Below, piece by piece: positions 1 to 9,032 of a DNA stretch of 64,000 bases (position 1 is the first letter of the stretch; each line of letters starts with the position of its first letter). The stretch is from Jiella endophytica (GTDB taxonomy: Bacteria > Pseudomonadota > Alphaproteobacteria > Rhizobiales > Rhizobiaceae): the NCBI RefSeq assembly GCF_004519335.1, contig NZ_SOZD01000002.1, positions 62,001 to 126,000 of the forward strand. The letters are read 5' to 3'. A program made the translations under genes and the position numbers. The notes under the pieces were generated by a model. It made no database searches, had not been told where the DNA came from, and saw only the letters and a program-made list of their open reading frames with translations.

Positions 1-2
1 GC

Positions 3-728
3 TCAACGGTTCTGCTCGCCGCCTGCAACGAGCTCTATTATTGGGAATTCGCCCGGACGTTCCTGCGCTCCATCGAGGCGATCGGCTCGCCCGAGCGCTT
101 CCATCTGCATCTCTGCGAACCCTCGCCGGAGGCCCTCGCCGACATTGAAGCACTGGCATCCTCGCTGTCGACGGTCGAGCTCACCTTCACCTATGACGAT
201 GGCGCGTTCGCGAAGCTTCCGGCCTATCCGACGATCTATTATGCCGCCGTGCGATTCCTTGTTGCACCGCTGATCCTTTCTGCCACCCGCTCGAGCGTCC
301 TCTGCCTCGATGTCGACGGCATCGCACGCGCGCCGGTCAGCCCGGCCTTCGAGGCGATTGCCGGCGAGGAGGACGTCCGGCTGATCAAGCGGCCGGGGGA
401 AAAGTCGGTCCGCCGCGTTCTGGCAAGCGCCCTGGCGATCCGGCCAAGCGAGGCCGGCATTCGCTTTGCCGATCGGCTCGGCCGGGCGATCGCCGCGATC
501 CTGTCGATGCATCCGCGCTACCATGTCGACCAGATCGCCATCGTGCGCATCGTCGAGGCGATGGAAGCCAAGGGTGAACTGTCGACAGCGCAGATGCCGC
601 TCTCCTTCGCCGATCACGAATTCGGCGAGGATTCGGCGATCTGGACCGCCAAGAGCTGGCAGCGCAAGAATTCCGAAGCTTTCGTCCATGCCAAGGGTGC
701 GGTAAACGGCGCCTTCGACAACAGCTAG
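3..728 (+). CDS. Glycosyltransferase-like protein, 5' truncated by window edge
   Basis: The reading frame is open from the left edge (first complete codon at base 3) to TAG at 726-728, so 241 C-terminal residues are visible and the start lies outside. The segment SSVLCLDVDGI (DxD inside a hydrophobic strand) is typical of GT-A nucleotide-sugar transferases that bind a divalent metal, as in GT8-like enzymes, and about 100 residues of mixed alpha/beta sequence precede it. It lies 7 bp before a co-directional gene, and the next four genes overlap or follow closely, so it probably belongs to one glycan-related operon. Donor and acceptor cannot be told. The DxD motif is seen; the glycosyltransferase assignment is inference without a close family match. 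Confidence 0.55.
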   Translation, partial: STVLLAACNELYYWEFARTFLRSIEAIGSPERFHLHLCEPSPEALADIEALASSLSTVELTFTYDDGAFAKLPAYPTIYYAAVRFLVAPLILSATRSSVLCLDVDGIARAPVSPAFEAIAGEEDVRLIKRPGEKSVRRVLASALAIRPSEAGIRFADRLGRAIAAILSMHPRYHVDQIAIVRIVEAMEAKGELSTAQMPLSFADHEFGEDSAIWTAKSWQRKNSEAFVHAKGAVNGAFDNS

Positions 729-735
729 CGTCCCG

Positions 736-1398
736 ATGTCAGCACCGCATTTGTCACAGTTCGTCGCCACCCACAGGAAATGGCTGAAGCCCTTGGGCAT
801 CCTGGAAAAGCCCTGGCTGATCCTCGGCTCCGCGCCGGAGCCGACGGTTCCCGGAGCCATCTTCGACACCCATGCCCGGATCGACATCAACAATGCCGGC
901 CGCACCGCCCAGGCGATGGGCTACGGCAGGGCCGACCTCACCGTGCGTGCCAAGAAGAAGTCCTGGGAAGAGCATCGCCACACCGACACCCGGCTTCTCC
1001 TGTGGATCCACACCGTTCCGACCCTCGTCCTGCCGCTGCTCCTGATCGGCAAGCCCTACGACCATATCGGCAAGGTCAAGCCCCTGCGCCGGCGCGACCG
1101 CGAACAGGTGGTGCTGGAGGTCAGCGGCGTCTCGCTGGATGCGATCGGCGACCTCGGCAAGGTGACCAACGGCGTCGCCATGGCCTGCTACGGGCTGCTG
1201 CTCGGCGTGCCGGAGATCGTCCTCTCCGGCATTTCGCTTTCCAAGGTCGGGCATTCCTACGACGAGCTCGGCCGCCGGCGCCGGCAGGTCGACGAAGACC
1301 GCGCCGTCCTCACCGCCCTTGCGAGCGACCGAAGGCTTGCGACCAGCGAAGCCGACCTCGCCGCCGAATCGGGCATCCGCCTGTGGAGCGCTCCGTGA
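736..1398 (+). CDS. Sialyltransferase-like (GT42/DUF115-type) protein, module copy 1
   Basis: This 220-residue protein has an N-terminal Rossmann-like strand-turn (KPWLILGSAPEP, residues about 25-36) and a C-terminal block NGVAMACYGLLLGVPEIVLS followed by GIS. The pattern 'GVxMxxxAlxlGxxxIxLxGI' resembles CMP-sialic acid transferases of family GT42 and related DUF115 proteins. It is clearly paralogous to the gene at 2387-3124. Its stop overlaps the GTG start of the downstream ELM1-family gene (GTGA), so the two are translationally coupled. No clear Shine-Dalgarno precedes the ATG at 736. There is no signal peptide or obvious membrane anchor. The pairing with ELM1 twice in a row suggests the two proteins work together; the glycosyltransferase role is inferred from fold-level similarity only. 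Confidence 0.6.
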   Translation: MSAPHLSQFVATHRKWLKPLGILEKPWLILGSAPEPTVPGAIFDTHARIDINNAGRTAQAMGYGRADLTVRAKKKSWEEHRHTDTRLLLWIHTVPTLVLPLLLIGKPYDHIGKVKPLRRRDREQVVLEVSGVSLDAIGDLGKVTNGVAMACYGLLLGVPEIVLSGISLSKVGHSYDELGRRRRQVDEDRAVLTALASDRRLATSEADLAAESGIRLWSAP

Positions 1399-2390
1399 CG
1401 CCGCCCGACGCTCAACCGCGGTTCCATGTCTGGACGGTCAGCGAGACCAAGGCCGGCACGCTGACCCAGTGCCTCGGCGTCGCGCGCTTCATCGATCCCG
1501 AGCCGCACGTCATCACCGTGCGCAAGGAATTTCGCTGGCTGAAGCCGACGATCTCGCACTTTCGCGATCTTCTCACCCGCCGCCAGCCCGACGTCATCAT
1601 CTCCTGCGGCGGCAAGGCGCTCAGCCACACGATGCTGATCGCAAGGCTCTGCCGAAAACGGCCGCTCACCGTCCATCTTGCAGGGCCGCAGCCCGCCTAT
1701 GAGGACCGCTACGACCTTGCCTTCGTGTCGCGCCACGACTGGACGCCGGAGCGCGAGAAGAAGCCTCATCTGCATCCGGTGATCGGCGTGCCGCACCGGG
1801 TCGATCCGGAGGAAATGGCCGAGCGCCGCCCCTCGGCCCGCGCCCGCCTTGCACCCGGCAATGCCCGCATCGCCACCATTCTCGTTGGCGGCCCGAACAA
1901 GGCCTATCTCTATGACGAGGCCACCATCGACAGGCTGGTCGCGGCGATCCGCGACCTTGCCGCCGGCGGCTGGACAGTGCTGGTCTCCACGTCGCGCCGT
2001 TCGCCCGCCTCGCTGCAGGAGCGGCTCGCGGCGATCGGCGACGAGAAGATCGTGATCTGGGACCGGAAGGGCGACAATCCGTTTCGCGACTATCTCGCCG
2101 CGGCCGACGCGCTGATCGTCACGAAGGATTCAGTGACGATGCTCTGCGAGGCACTGGCGACGGGCAAGCCGGTCTACGCCTTCGACCTCGCCCACCGTCC
2201 GGCCAATCCGCATCTGGACAAGTTCGAGCGCTATCACGCCGACATGTCGGAGACCCTTGGCCTGACCCGGCGCTTTGCGGGCTCGCTCGAGCCTTATGAC
2301 TATACGCCTCCCGAGGAAGCAAAGCGGATCGCGGCGATGGTCACGCAGCGCCTCACCGAAAGGGCCGCAGGCCGGGAGAAGCGTCCGTGA
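1395..2390 (+). CDS. Mitochondrial fission ELM1-family protein, module copy 1
   Basis: 331 residues belonging to the ELM1 family (COG3660), named after a plant mitochondrial fission factor but common in alphaproteobacteria, where it is thought to have a GT-B-like fold. The opening VSETKAGTLTQCLGVA, the central TILVGGPNKAY and the late VTKDSVTMLCEALATGKPVY are family hallmarks; the last resembles a nucleotide-sugar-binding loop of GT-B enzymes. The GTG at 1395 is chosen because it overlaps the TGA of the preceding gene and sits at the start of the conserved domain; in-frame codons further upstream lie inside the previous gene. It in turn overlaps the next gene through another GTGA. Bacterial function is unknown. 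Its context among glycosyltransferase-like genes fits a role in a surface glycan. Confidence 0.82.
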   Translation: MTPPDAQPRFHVWTVSETKAGTLTQCLGVARFIDPEPHVITVRKEFRWLKPTISHFRDLLTRRQPDVIISCGGKALSHTMLIARLCRKRPLTVHLAGPQPAYEDRYDLAFVSRHDWTPEREKKPHLHPVIGVPHRVDPEEMAERRPSARARLAPGNARIATILVGGPNKAYLYDEATIDRLVAAIRDLAAGGWTVLVSTSRRSPASLQERLAAIGDEKIVIWDRKGDNPFRDYLAAADALIVTKDSVTMLCEALATGKPVYAFDLAHRPANPHLDKFERYHADMSETLGLTRRFAGSLEPYDYTPPEEAKRIAAMVTQRLTERAAGREKRP

Positions 2391-3124
2391 GCAAGGCACA
2401 TCGCCCAGCCGGCTCAGACGAGGAAAGGTCGGCCATGGCCGTTGCCGAAGCGCCCGCCAAGTTGCAGGCCGAAAAGCCCTATCGGCGAGTCCTCGAACTC
2501 CAGAGAAAATGGCTGCGTGGGCACGGGCTCCTCGACCGGCCCTGGTTCATTCTCGGCGCAGCGCCCAGTCCGGCGATCCCGGAGACCCTCCCGGCCGACG
2601 TCGTGCATGTCCACGTCAAATATTCCGGTCATTCGGCCAAGCGGCTGGGGCTGCCGCCCGGCGACATCACCTTCCTGACCCACAAGGCGACGGAGCAGCA
2701 TCTCGACGGCCTCGAGATCCGCAACATTCTCCGGCTGCGCCGCCGCCTGCCGCATCCCGTGCTGATCGGCCGGTGGTTCGGCATGGCCGGCTCTGACGAG
2801 ACGACGATCACCCACACCGAGCGCGACCGGTTCTTCGTCAAGACCCTCGGCTCGCTGTTTCCCTCCGGCGGACGCGACCAGCGGCCGTCGAACGGCGTCG
2901 CGATGATCACCTATGCGCTGGCCGTCGGTGTGCCGCGGATCATCGTCGCGGGAATCTCCGTCGACCGGGATGGTCACGCCTACAACGCCAATGCCAAGCC
3001 CCGCCGCCACAAGGAAGAAGACAAGGCGGCGCTGAGCAAGATCGCCGCCATCGCGCCGCAGGTCGAGACAACCGAGCAGGCGCTGAGCGAGGTGACCGGC
3101 ATCCCGCTCTATCGCGCCTCCTGA
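2387..3124 (+). CDS. Sialyltransferase-like (GT42/DUF115-type) protein, module copy 2
   Basis: 245 residues, paralogue of the gene at 736-1398: the same architecture with RPWFILGAAPSP near residue 45 and NGVAMITYALAVGVPRIIVA at about 165-184. It carries a 30-residue N-terminal extension absent from copy 1, and by eye only about a third of the aligned positions are identical, so the duplication is old. The GTG start at 2387 overlaps the preceding ELM1 stop. A 61-bp spacer separates it from the second ELM1 gene, so the tight coupling of module 1 is lost here. Functional assignment is as uncertain as for copy 1; both lack recognisable transmembrane segments. Confidence 0.58.
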   Translation: MSKAHRPAGSDEERSAMAVAEAPAKLQAEKPYRRVLELQRKWLRGHGLLDRPWFILGAAPSPAIPETLPADVVHVHVKYSGHSAKRLGLPPGDITFLTHKATEQHLDGLEIRNILRLRRRLPHPVLIGRWFGMAGSDETTITHTERDRFFVKTLGSLFPSGGRDQRPSNGVAMITYALAVGVPRIIVAGISVDRDGHAYNANAKPRRHKEEDKAALSKIAAIAPQVETTEQALSEVTGIPLYRAS

Positions 3125-3185
3125 AACCTCCGACCTTCACCACCTGCTCCGGCCAGCGGTCGGCGACATACGGCAAGGAATGACA

Positions 3186-4136
3186 ATGGCCCTGCGCGCC
3201 TGGACGGTCTGCGATCCGAAGGCCGGAACGCTCACCCAGAGTCTCGGCGTTGCCCGGCAGTTCGATCCGGAGCCGCACCGCGTGCTCCTCGACGGCTGGC
3301 TGCCGAAGTGGCGCCGCGGCCTGTTCTCTCCCTATCGCCGGATCGAAAAGCCCGAACCGGATCTCATCGTCTCCTGCGGCAGCATCGCGCCCCGCCATGT
3401 CTTCGCCATCGCCGAGGCCTGCAGGAAGCGGCCCTTCCTCGTCCACCTGCAGCCCTACGAAGGCAGCGGGCGGGACCGCTACGACCTCGTCTTCGCCGGG
3501 CGTCACGACCTCAGACGGATCGAGAACCCGCCCGCCAACTATCGCGAGATGCTCGGCGCGCCGCACCAGATATCGGCAGCGATGCTAAAAGCGCTGCGCC
3601 CGGCCGCGCGGGCGCGCTGGGCACCGTCGGGTGGACCGGTGGTCACGGTACTCGTCGGCGGGCCGACCAAGGCCTACGACTACGGCGAAGAAAGGATCGA
3701 GGCGCTGCTCTCGGCGATCCGGGGCTTTTCGGCGGAAGGCCGGACCGTCCTCGCCTCGCCCTCGCGCCGGACCCCCGAGGCGCTTCTCGACCGGCTGCTG
3801 TCGGCGCGGGACGACGGCATCACCGTCTGGGACCGCACCGGCGACAACCCCTACAAGGAATTCGTCGCCGCGGCCGACGCCTTTCTCGTCACGAGAGATT
3901 CGGTGACCATGCCGAGCGAGGTCGCAACCACGGGCAGGCCGGTCTTCATCTTCGACCTTGCCGCGGTTCCGGGCGAGAAGTTCGAGGAGTTCGAGTGGTT
4001 CCACCGGGATCTGTCGGAGACTTTGGGGCTGACGCGGCCGTTCGAGGGCCGGCTCTACGACTATGCCTACGAGGCGCCGGACGAATCGCGGCGCATCGCC
4101 GGGATTATCCGCGAAGAGATGGCAATGCAGGGGTGA
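3186..4136 (+). CDS. Mitochondrial fission ELM1-family protein, module copy 2
   Basis: 316 residues, a second ELM1-family protein. It begins LRAWTVCDPKAGTLTQSLGV and carries TVLVGGPTKAYDYG and VTRDSVTMPSEVATTGRPVF, each aligning with copy 1 at 1395-2390. An ATG at 3180 touches the AAGGA at 3175-3179, leaving no spacer, whereas ATG 3186 sits 6 nt after it; 3186 is therefore preferred. It is the last gene of the co-directional cluster and is followed by a repeat-filled gap. As with copy 1, the bacterial biochemical role is not established. Two diverged copies, each behind its own partner, suggest paired specificity rather than simple redundancy. Confidence 0.82.
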   Translation: MALRAWTVCDPKAGTLTQSLGVARQFDPEPHRVLLDGWLPKWRRGLFSPYRRIEKPEPDLIVSCGSIAPRHVFAIAEACRKRPFLVHLQPYEGSGRDRYDLVFAGRHDLRRIENPPANYREMLGAPHQISAAMLKALRPAARARWAPSGGPVVTVLVGGPTKAYDYGEERIEALLSAIRGFSAEGRTVLASPSRRTPEALLDRLLSARDDGITVWDRTGDNPYKEFVAAADAFLVTRDSVTMPSEVATTGRPVFIFDLAAVPGEKFEEFEWFHRDLSETLGLTRPFEGRLYDYAYEAPDESRRIAGIIREEMAMQG

Positions 4137-4192
4137 TTGGCGGGCGTTTCGCGTTTTGGAGCGTTCTTCGCGTCTATGTCCCGCCCTTCGCG

Positions 4193-4370
4193 CCCCCCTC
4201 TGCCCTGCCGGGCATCTCCCCCTCAAGGGGGGAGATCGGCGATTGTGCCGCCGACGCTCGACCTTCCGACCGTCGCTGCGGGGTGAAAGCGTTACCAACT
4301 CTGGCAAAAGCCGATGGGCGGGATCGATCTCCCCCCTTGAGGGGGAGATGTCCGGCAGGACAGAGGGGGG
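4193..4370. repeat. RIME-like palindromic repeat, copy 1
   Basis: Two inverted arms (about 4193-4239 and 4322-4370) read CCCCCTCTGYCCTGCCGG on opposite strands, each followed by a short palindrome built on CTCCCCCTCAAGGGGG. They enclose about 80 bp of unrelated sequence. The same structure recurs at 45136-45308. This matches the style of rhizobial intergenic mosaic elements (RIME/REP-like), which are non-coding and mobilised in trans if at all. It lies just after the last ELM1 gene and before the convergent tuf gene. Confidence 0.75.
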
Positions 4371-4437
4371 TGATCGACAGCCGCAAGCGGTCGATCGAAG
4401 GTCGGCGATACCGAAGCGGCCCGACGTCCCCAACATG

Positions 4438-4460
4438 AAAACGGGCCCCGTAGGGCCCGT
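4438..4460 (-). terminator. Rho-independent terminator, tuf tail copy 1 (distal)
   Basis: On the minus strand an 8-bp stem (ACGGGCCC/GGGCCCGT) with a short loop is followed by TTTT. It is the farthest of three tandem copies from tuf, and also faces the end of the rightward cluster. Confidence 0.7.
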
Positions 4461-4556
4461 TCGCGTCTCTCTCAAATGCCGTCGGCGCTGATCGGCACTC
4501 GCGCCCGACCGATCCTTACTCGACGATCGCGGCGACGATGCCGGCGCCGCCACGCG

Positions 4557-4579
4557 AAAACGGGCCCCGAAGGGCCCGC
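4557..4579 (-). terminator. Rho-independent terminator, tuf tail copy 2
   Basis: The same hairpin as its neighbours with a TTC loop on the minus strand (CGGGCCC/GGGCCCG) and a TTTT tail; it is the middle copy of the tandem triplication. Confidence 0.7.
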
Positions 4580-4674
4580 TCACGTCTCTCTCAAATGCCG
4601 TCGGCGCTGATCGGCACTCGCGCTCGACCGTCCTTACTCGACGATCGCGGCGACGATGCCGGCGCCGCCACGCG

Positions 4675-4697
4675 AAAACGGGCCCCGTAGGGCCCGT
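4675..4697 (-). terminator. Rho-independent terminator, tuf tail copy 3 (proximal, native)
   Basis: The stem ACGGGCCC/GGGCCCGT and TTTT tail on the minus strand begin about 56 nt after the tuf stop codon. This is the copy directly attached to the functional gene. Confidence 0.8.
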
Positions 4698-4752
4698 CCG
4701 CGTCTCTCTCAAATGCCGTCGGCGCTGATCGGCACTCGCGCCCGACCGATCC

Positions 4753-5928
<1,176 letters not shown>

Positions 5929-5968
5929 CGCCAGCTCCCAGTGCCGGAAGTAATTTCAGGTGCGCGCG

Positions 5969-5997
5969 ACATAGAGGGTTGCGCGGTGCGACGCAAG
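5969..5997 (-). promoter_or_regulatory. Vegetative promoter of tuf
   Basis: On the minus strand CTTGCG (-35, 5992-5997), a 17-bp spacer and CTATGT (-10, 5969-5974) match the alphaproteobacterial housekeeping consensus CTTGAC-N17-CTATAT in most positions. They lie about 41 bp upstream of the tuf start codon. Confidence 0.6.
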
Positions 5998-6111
5998 AGC
6001 GTCGCCAGTGGCGCGCGTCGCGACGGGCCCTTAAACCGGTCCGGAGACCCGCTCGACCGGATCATGCGCTCTAACGCATTGCCAGCGCACGGCCGAGGCG
6101 GACGGGATGGC

Positions 6112-7368
6112 CTAGGACGATCGCTTGAGAACGTCCTGCCATTCCGGGTGGCGGCCGATCTGCGCCTTAGCGAAGGGGCAGAGCGGCAGGATGGCGACGC
6201 CGTCGCGCCGGGCATCCTCGACCGCCTGACGGACCAGCCGCTCGCCGACCTTGCGGCCGCGGAGCGCCGAGGGAACCTCCGTGTGGTCGATGATGATCAG
6301 CCCCTCGCCTGCGCGGCTGTAGGTCATCTCGGCCTCGATCCCGTCGACGACGAGGACATAGCGCCCCTTTGCCGGCCCGTCCTCGCGCTCGACCGTTGGC
6401 TCACCGATGGACGGCGTTTCTGCCTTGACCGCCGGGCGCGGCCTGCGGACCTTGCCCGGCACGCCGGCCTCGCATTCCAGCCGATCGCGATCCCACCCGC
6501 CAAGATCGGCCGCCGCCTCATAGGTCGAGACGAGGAAGGCCATCAGCGCCTTGTCGGGGTCGGCGGCTGACTGCACGGCCTCGTAGGGCAGCATGAATTC
6601 CGACAGCTCCTCGCTCCAGAAGGCGGCATCCGGGGCGACCGGCGCGGCCCTGAAGCCGCCGGGGGCGGGATAGGCATAGGCGTAGAAGGCCGGGTAGTCG
6701 ATGCCACCGCCGCCAAGCCAGAAGCCGGCGGAGGAGACCTCCTGGTCATAGGCCTCCTGCGCGACATCGTCCGGCAGAGCGGGAATGCCGGCCGGATGAA
6801 GCGGCGCGGCCCGCCCCGAAAAGCGGGTGACGGCGAGGTCGAAGCTCCCCCAGAACAGATGCACCGGGCTCGCCTTGCCGAGGAAGGAGGTGCGGAATGC
6901 CTTGAAGACGCGATCGATGGAGATCAGCGCCTGATGAAAACGCTGAACCGCCTCCGCATCGTAGGGACGCTCGCGATGATCGTCGATGAACGGCACCGGA
7001 AACGCCACCTCATTCGGCACGCCGTTGAACACCGGCGTCCCGCCGAGGTCGGCGATCAGCCTGAGGACATCGGCGTGAAAGGCGGCGACCGTCGTCGGCC
7101 GCAGCGCGAAGGACGCTCTGCGGCCGTCGCCGCTCGTGCCGACGACGGCGTGGTCGTGCAGGTCGAAGAGGATCTCGATGCCGCTGGCGTCCGGGATCGG
7201 CGACGACGAGAGGCCCCGGGGCGTCACGTAGAAGGTCGCGTTCCAGGAATGGTTGAGCCAGGGCGCATGGGCGAGCCGATACTTGCCCACGACCTGAAGG
7301 TAGAGGTGGAGGGCAGACGCGGTCTCGCGCCATGCGAGGTAGTCGAGCTTCGGCCAGGCGGTGCTCAT
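6112..7368 (-). CDS. DUF5996 protein fused to a GNAT acetyltransferase domain
   Basis: 418 residues in two parts. Residues 1 to about 305 match the DUF5996 family (opening [20 protein letters not shown], later [16 protein letters not shown]), which has no established function. After a charged linker, residues about 335-415 form a small GNAT-like domain of the COG2388/Acetyltransf_CG type: [35 protein letters not shown] (acetyl-CoA loop) and [17 protein letters not shown]. The C-terminal half normally occurs as a stand-alone protein of about 95 residues, so this is a fusion. It is 55 bp downstream of the pirin gene on the same strand and may be co-transcribed with it. Substrate unknown. Confidence 0.85.
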   Translation of the reverse strand: MSTAWPKLDYLAWRETASALHLYLQVVGKYRLAHAPWLNHSWNATFYVTPRGLSSSPIPDASGIEILFDLHDHAVVGTSGDGRRASFALRPTTVAAFHADVLRLIADLGGTPVFNGVPNEVAFPVPFIDDHRERPYDAEAVQRFHQALISIDRVFKAFRTSFLGKASPVHLFWGSFDLAVTRFSGRAAPLHPAGIPALPDDVAQEAYDQEVSSAGFWLGGGGIDYPAFYAYAYPAPGGFRAAPVAPDAAFWSEELSEFMLPYEAVQSAADPDKALMAFLVSTYEAAADLGGWDRDRLECEAGVPGKVRRPRPAVKAETPSIGEPTVEREDGPAKGRYVLVVDGIEAEMTYSRAGEGLIIIDHTEVPSALRGRKVGERLVRQAVEDARRDGVAILPLCPFAKAQIGRHPEWQDVLKRSS

Positions 7369-7423
7369 GGCAGGCGATCTCCGGGTTCTGCGATTTCGTC
7401 GGGTCGATCTGATTTGTCACGGC

Positions 7424-8359
7424 TCATCCCGGCAACGGGATGAACTCGTCCCTGTCGTCGGCGGGCAGGTCGAACCGGCCCCTGCCCCAGTCTGCGGCTC
7501 GCCAGGCCGCCTTGGCCTCTTCGATGCGCTCCTTCGAGGAGGCGACGAAGTTCCACCAGATATAGCGCGGGCCGGGCAGCGTCTCGCCGCCGAGGATCAT
7601 CAGCCGCGCCCCCCGATCGCCGGCGGCGATCGTGATCCGGTCGCCGGGACGAAAGACCATCATCTGGCCTGCCGCGAAATCCTGGCCGGCGATCAGAACC
7701 GAGCCTTCGACGATGTAGAGACCGCGGTCCTCGTGCTCGTCCGGCAAAGGCAGCCGGCTGCCCGGGCCGAGCTTCACGTCGGCATAGAAGGTCTCGGAGA
7801 GCATTTCAGCAGGCGAGACCGCACCATAGGCGTTGCCGAGGATGAGGCGGACGGAGACGCCGGGCGCCTCGATGACCGGCAGCGCCGCCTTGCCGTGATG
7901 CTCGAAGGATGGCGCATCGTCCTCGTGGCTGTCCGGCAGGGCGATCCAGGTCTGGATCCCGAACAGGCTGTTCGGCCCGCTGCGCGCCGTCGCGGACGTG
8001 CGCTCCGAATGCGAGACCCCGCGCCCAGCGACCATCCAGTTGAGCTCGCCCGGCCGGATGATCTGGTCCGCGCCGGTGCTGTCGCGGTGGTGGAAGTCGC
8101 CACGGAAGAGGTAGGTGACGGTGCCGAGACCGATATGCGGATGCGGCCTGACGTCGACACCCTGCCCGGTCAGGAACTCCGCCGGACCCGCCTGATCGAA
8201 GAAGATGAAGGGCCCGACCATCTGCCGCTTCGGCGCCGGCAAAGCGCGGCGGACCTCGAAGCCGCCGAGATCGCGTGCCCGGGGGATGATGAGGGTTTCG
8301 ATCGCGTCGAGGCCGACCCCGTCGGGGCAGCCGGGTTCGAGTGCGGGGTTCCAGCTCAT
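7424..8359 (-). CDS. Pirin family protein (bicupin)
   Basis: 311 residues of the pirin family, a two-domain cupin with an N-terminal metal site; some members have quercetin dioxygenase activity and others act as regulators. The N-terminal metal-binding signature is intact: PHPHIGLGTVTYLFRG (two His) and, further on, the His and Glu of GRGVSHSERT. The C-terminal cupin runs from about residue 165 to 285. The start at 8359 is preferred because AAGGAGGA lies 8 nt upstream of it; an ATG nine bases earlier overlaps that ribosome-binding site. It is likely cytoplasmic and followed by the DUF5996-acetyltransferase gene. Exact activity cannot be predicted. Confidence 0.93.
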   Translation of the reverse strand: MSWNPALEPGCPDGVGLDAIETLIIPRARDLGGFEVRRALPAPKRQMVGPFIFFDQAGPAEFLTGQGVDVRPHPHIGLGTVTYLFRGDFHHRDSTGADQIIRPGELNWMVAGRGVSHSERTSATARSGPNSLFGIQTWIALPDSHEDDAPSFEHHGKAALPVIEAPGVSVRLILGNAYGAVSPAEMLSETFYADVKLGPGSRLPLPDEHEDRGLYIVEGSVLIAGQDFAAGQMMVFRPGDRITIAAGDRGARLMILGGETLPGPRYIWWNFVASSKERIEEAKAAWRAADWGRGRFDLPADDRDEFIPLPG

Positions 8360-8648
8360 GCGCCACATCCTCCTTTGCCAGACGGACGCCCGGGAGCTAG
8401 CCGAAGCAACCAGAGGCCGCTAGCTGCACGACCTGCCACGCTGTGTCGCCGAAAGCGGAACGCCCGGAGCAACGAACGTTGCAGCGGTCACCGGAAAGGC
8501 GGATCCTCGGCAAATTCTCGGCGGGCGGATGCTGACGGCCGTCGAGATGCTAACCCGAAAGATAGCAGGCACGGGCTGCGAGAACCATCGAACGCTCGGC
8601 ACGACACGCACAACTCGATGAGAAACAGCAGCGATTTCAGTCAGTTGA

Positions 8649-8722
8649 TGGAGCGGGTAGCGGGAATCGAACCCGCGTATTCAGCTTGGAAGGCTGCTGC
8701 TCTACCATTGAGCTATACCCGC
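8649..8722 (-). tRNA. tRNA-Gly (anticodon TCC)
   Basis: A 74-nt cloverleaf including an encoded CCA. The acceptor stem is GCGGGTA/TACCCGC with discriminator T; the anticodon loop CTTCCAA gives TCC; the T loop is TTCGATT. It lies 38 bp downstream of tRNA-Tyr and is probably in the same transcript. Confidence 0.97.
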
Positions 8723-8760
8723 GCAGTGCTGACACTACGCCGTCATGGGACGAAAAGCGA

Positions 8761-8845
8761 TGGTGGAGGGGGCTGGATTCGAACCAGCGTAGGCTTAGCC
8801 AACGGATTTACAGTCCGTCTCCTTTAACCACTCGGACACCCCTCC
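8761..8845 (-). tRNA. tRNA-Tyr (anticodon GTA)
   Basis: An 85-nt class II tRNA with a long variable arm and encoded CCA. The acceptor stem is GGAGGGG/CCCCTCC with discriminator A; the anticodon is GTA. It precedes tRNA-Gly on the minus strand and is driven by a strong promoter at 8928-8956. Confidence 0.97.
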
Positions 8846-8927
8846 GAACCGACGATGGCGCCCCATCGTCATTCGCATGATCCGGACGGGCGCTCGAAAA
8901 CTGCGCCGCCCAGCATGTCCGTGCGGC

Positions 8928-8956
8928 CTTATGGAAAAAGCGCGGGCCGCTGTCAA
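8928..8956 (-). promoter_or_regulatory. Promoter of the tRNA-Tyr/tRNA-Gly operon
   Basis: On the minus strand TTGACA (8951-8956), a 17-bp spacer and CATAAG (8928-8933) stand about 83 bp upstream of tRNA-Tyr. The -35 is a perfect consensus hexamer. Confidence 0.75.
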
Positions 8957-9032
8957 CGCCGTCAAAGGGTTCGGCACGGCGAAAATTTGCCGCCCTCTTT
9001 CGCTTTGCCATGGGCTCCGTTAAGCCGGCGCC

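Noticed and set aside
3308-4438. A long plus-strand frame overlapping the second ELM1 gene and running into the repeat
   Set aside because: It overlaps ELM1 in another frame, and its tail is translated palindromic repeat.
8457-8480. GGAAC-N15-CGTT on the plus strand as an EcfG promoter
   Set aside because: The spacing is one or two bases short and no plus-strand gene follows; only leftward tRNAs lie ahead.
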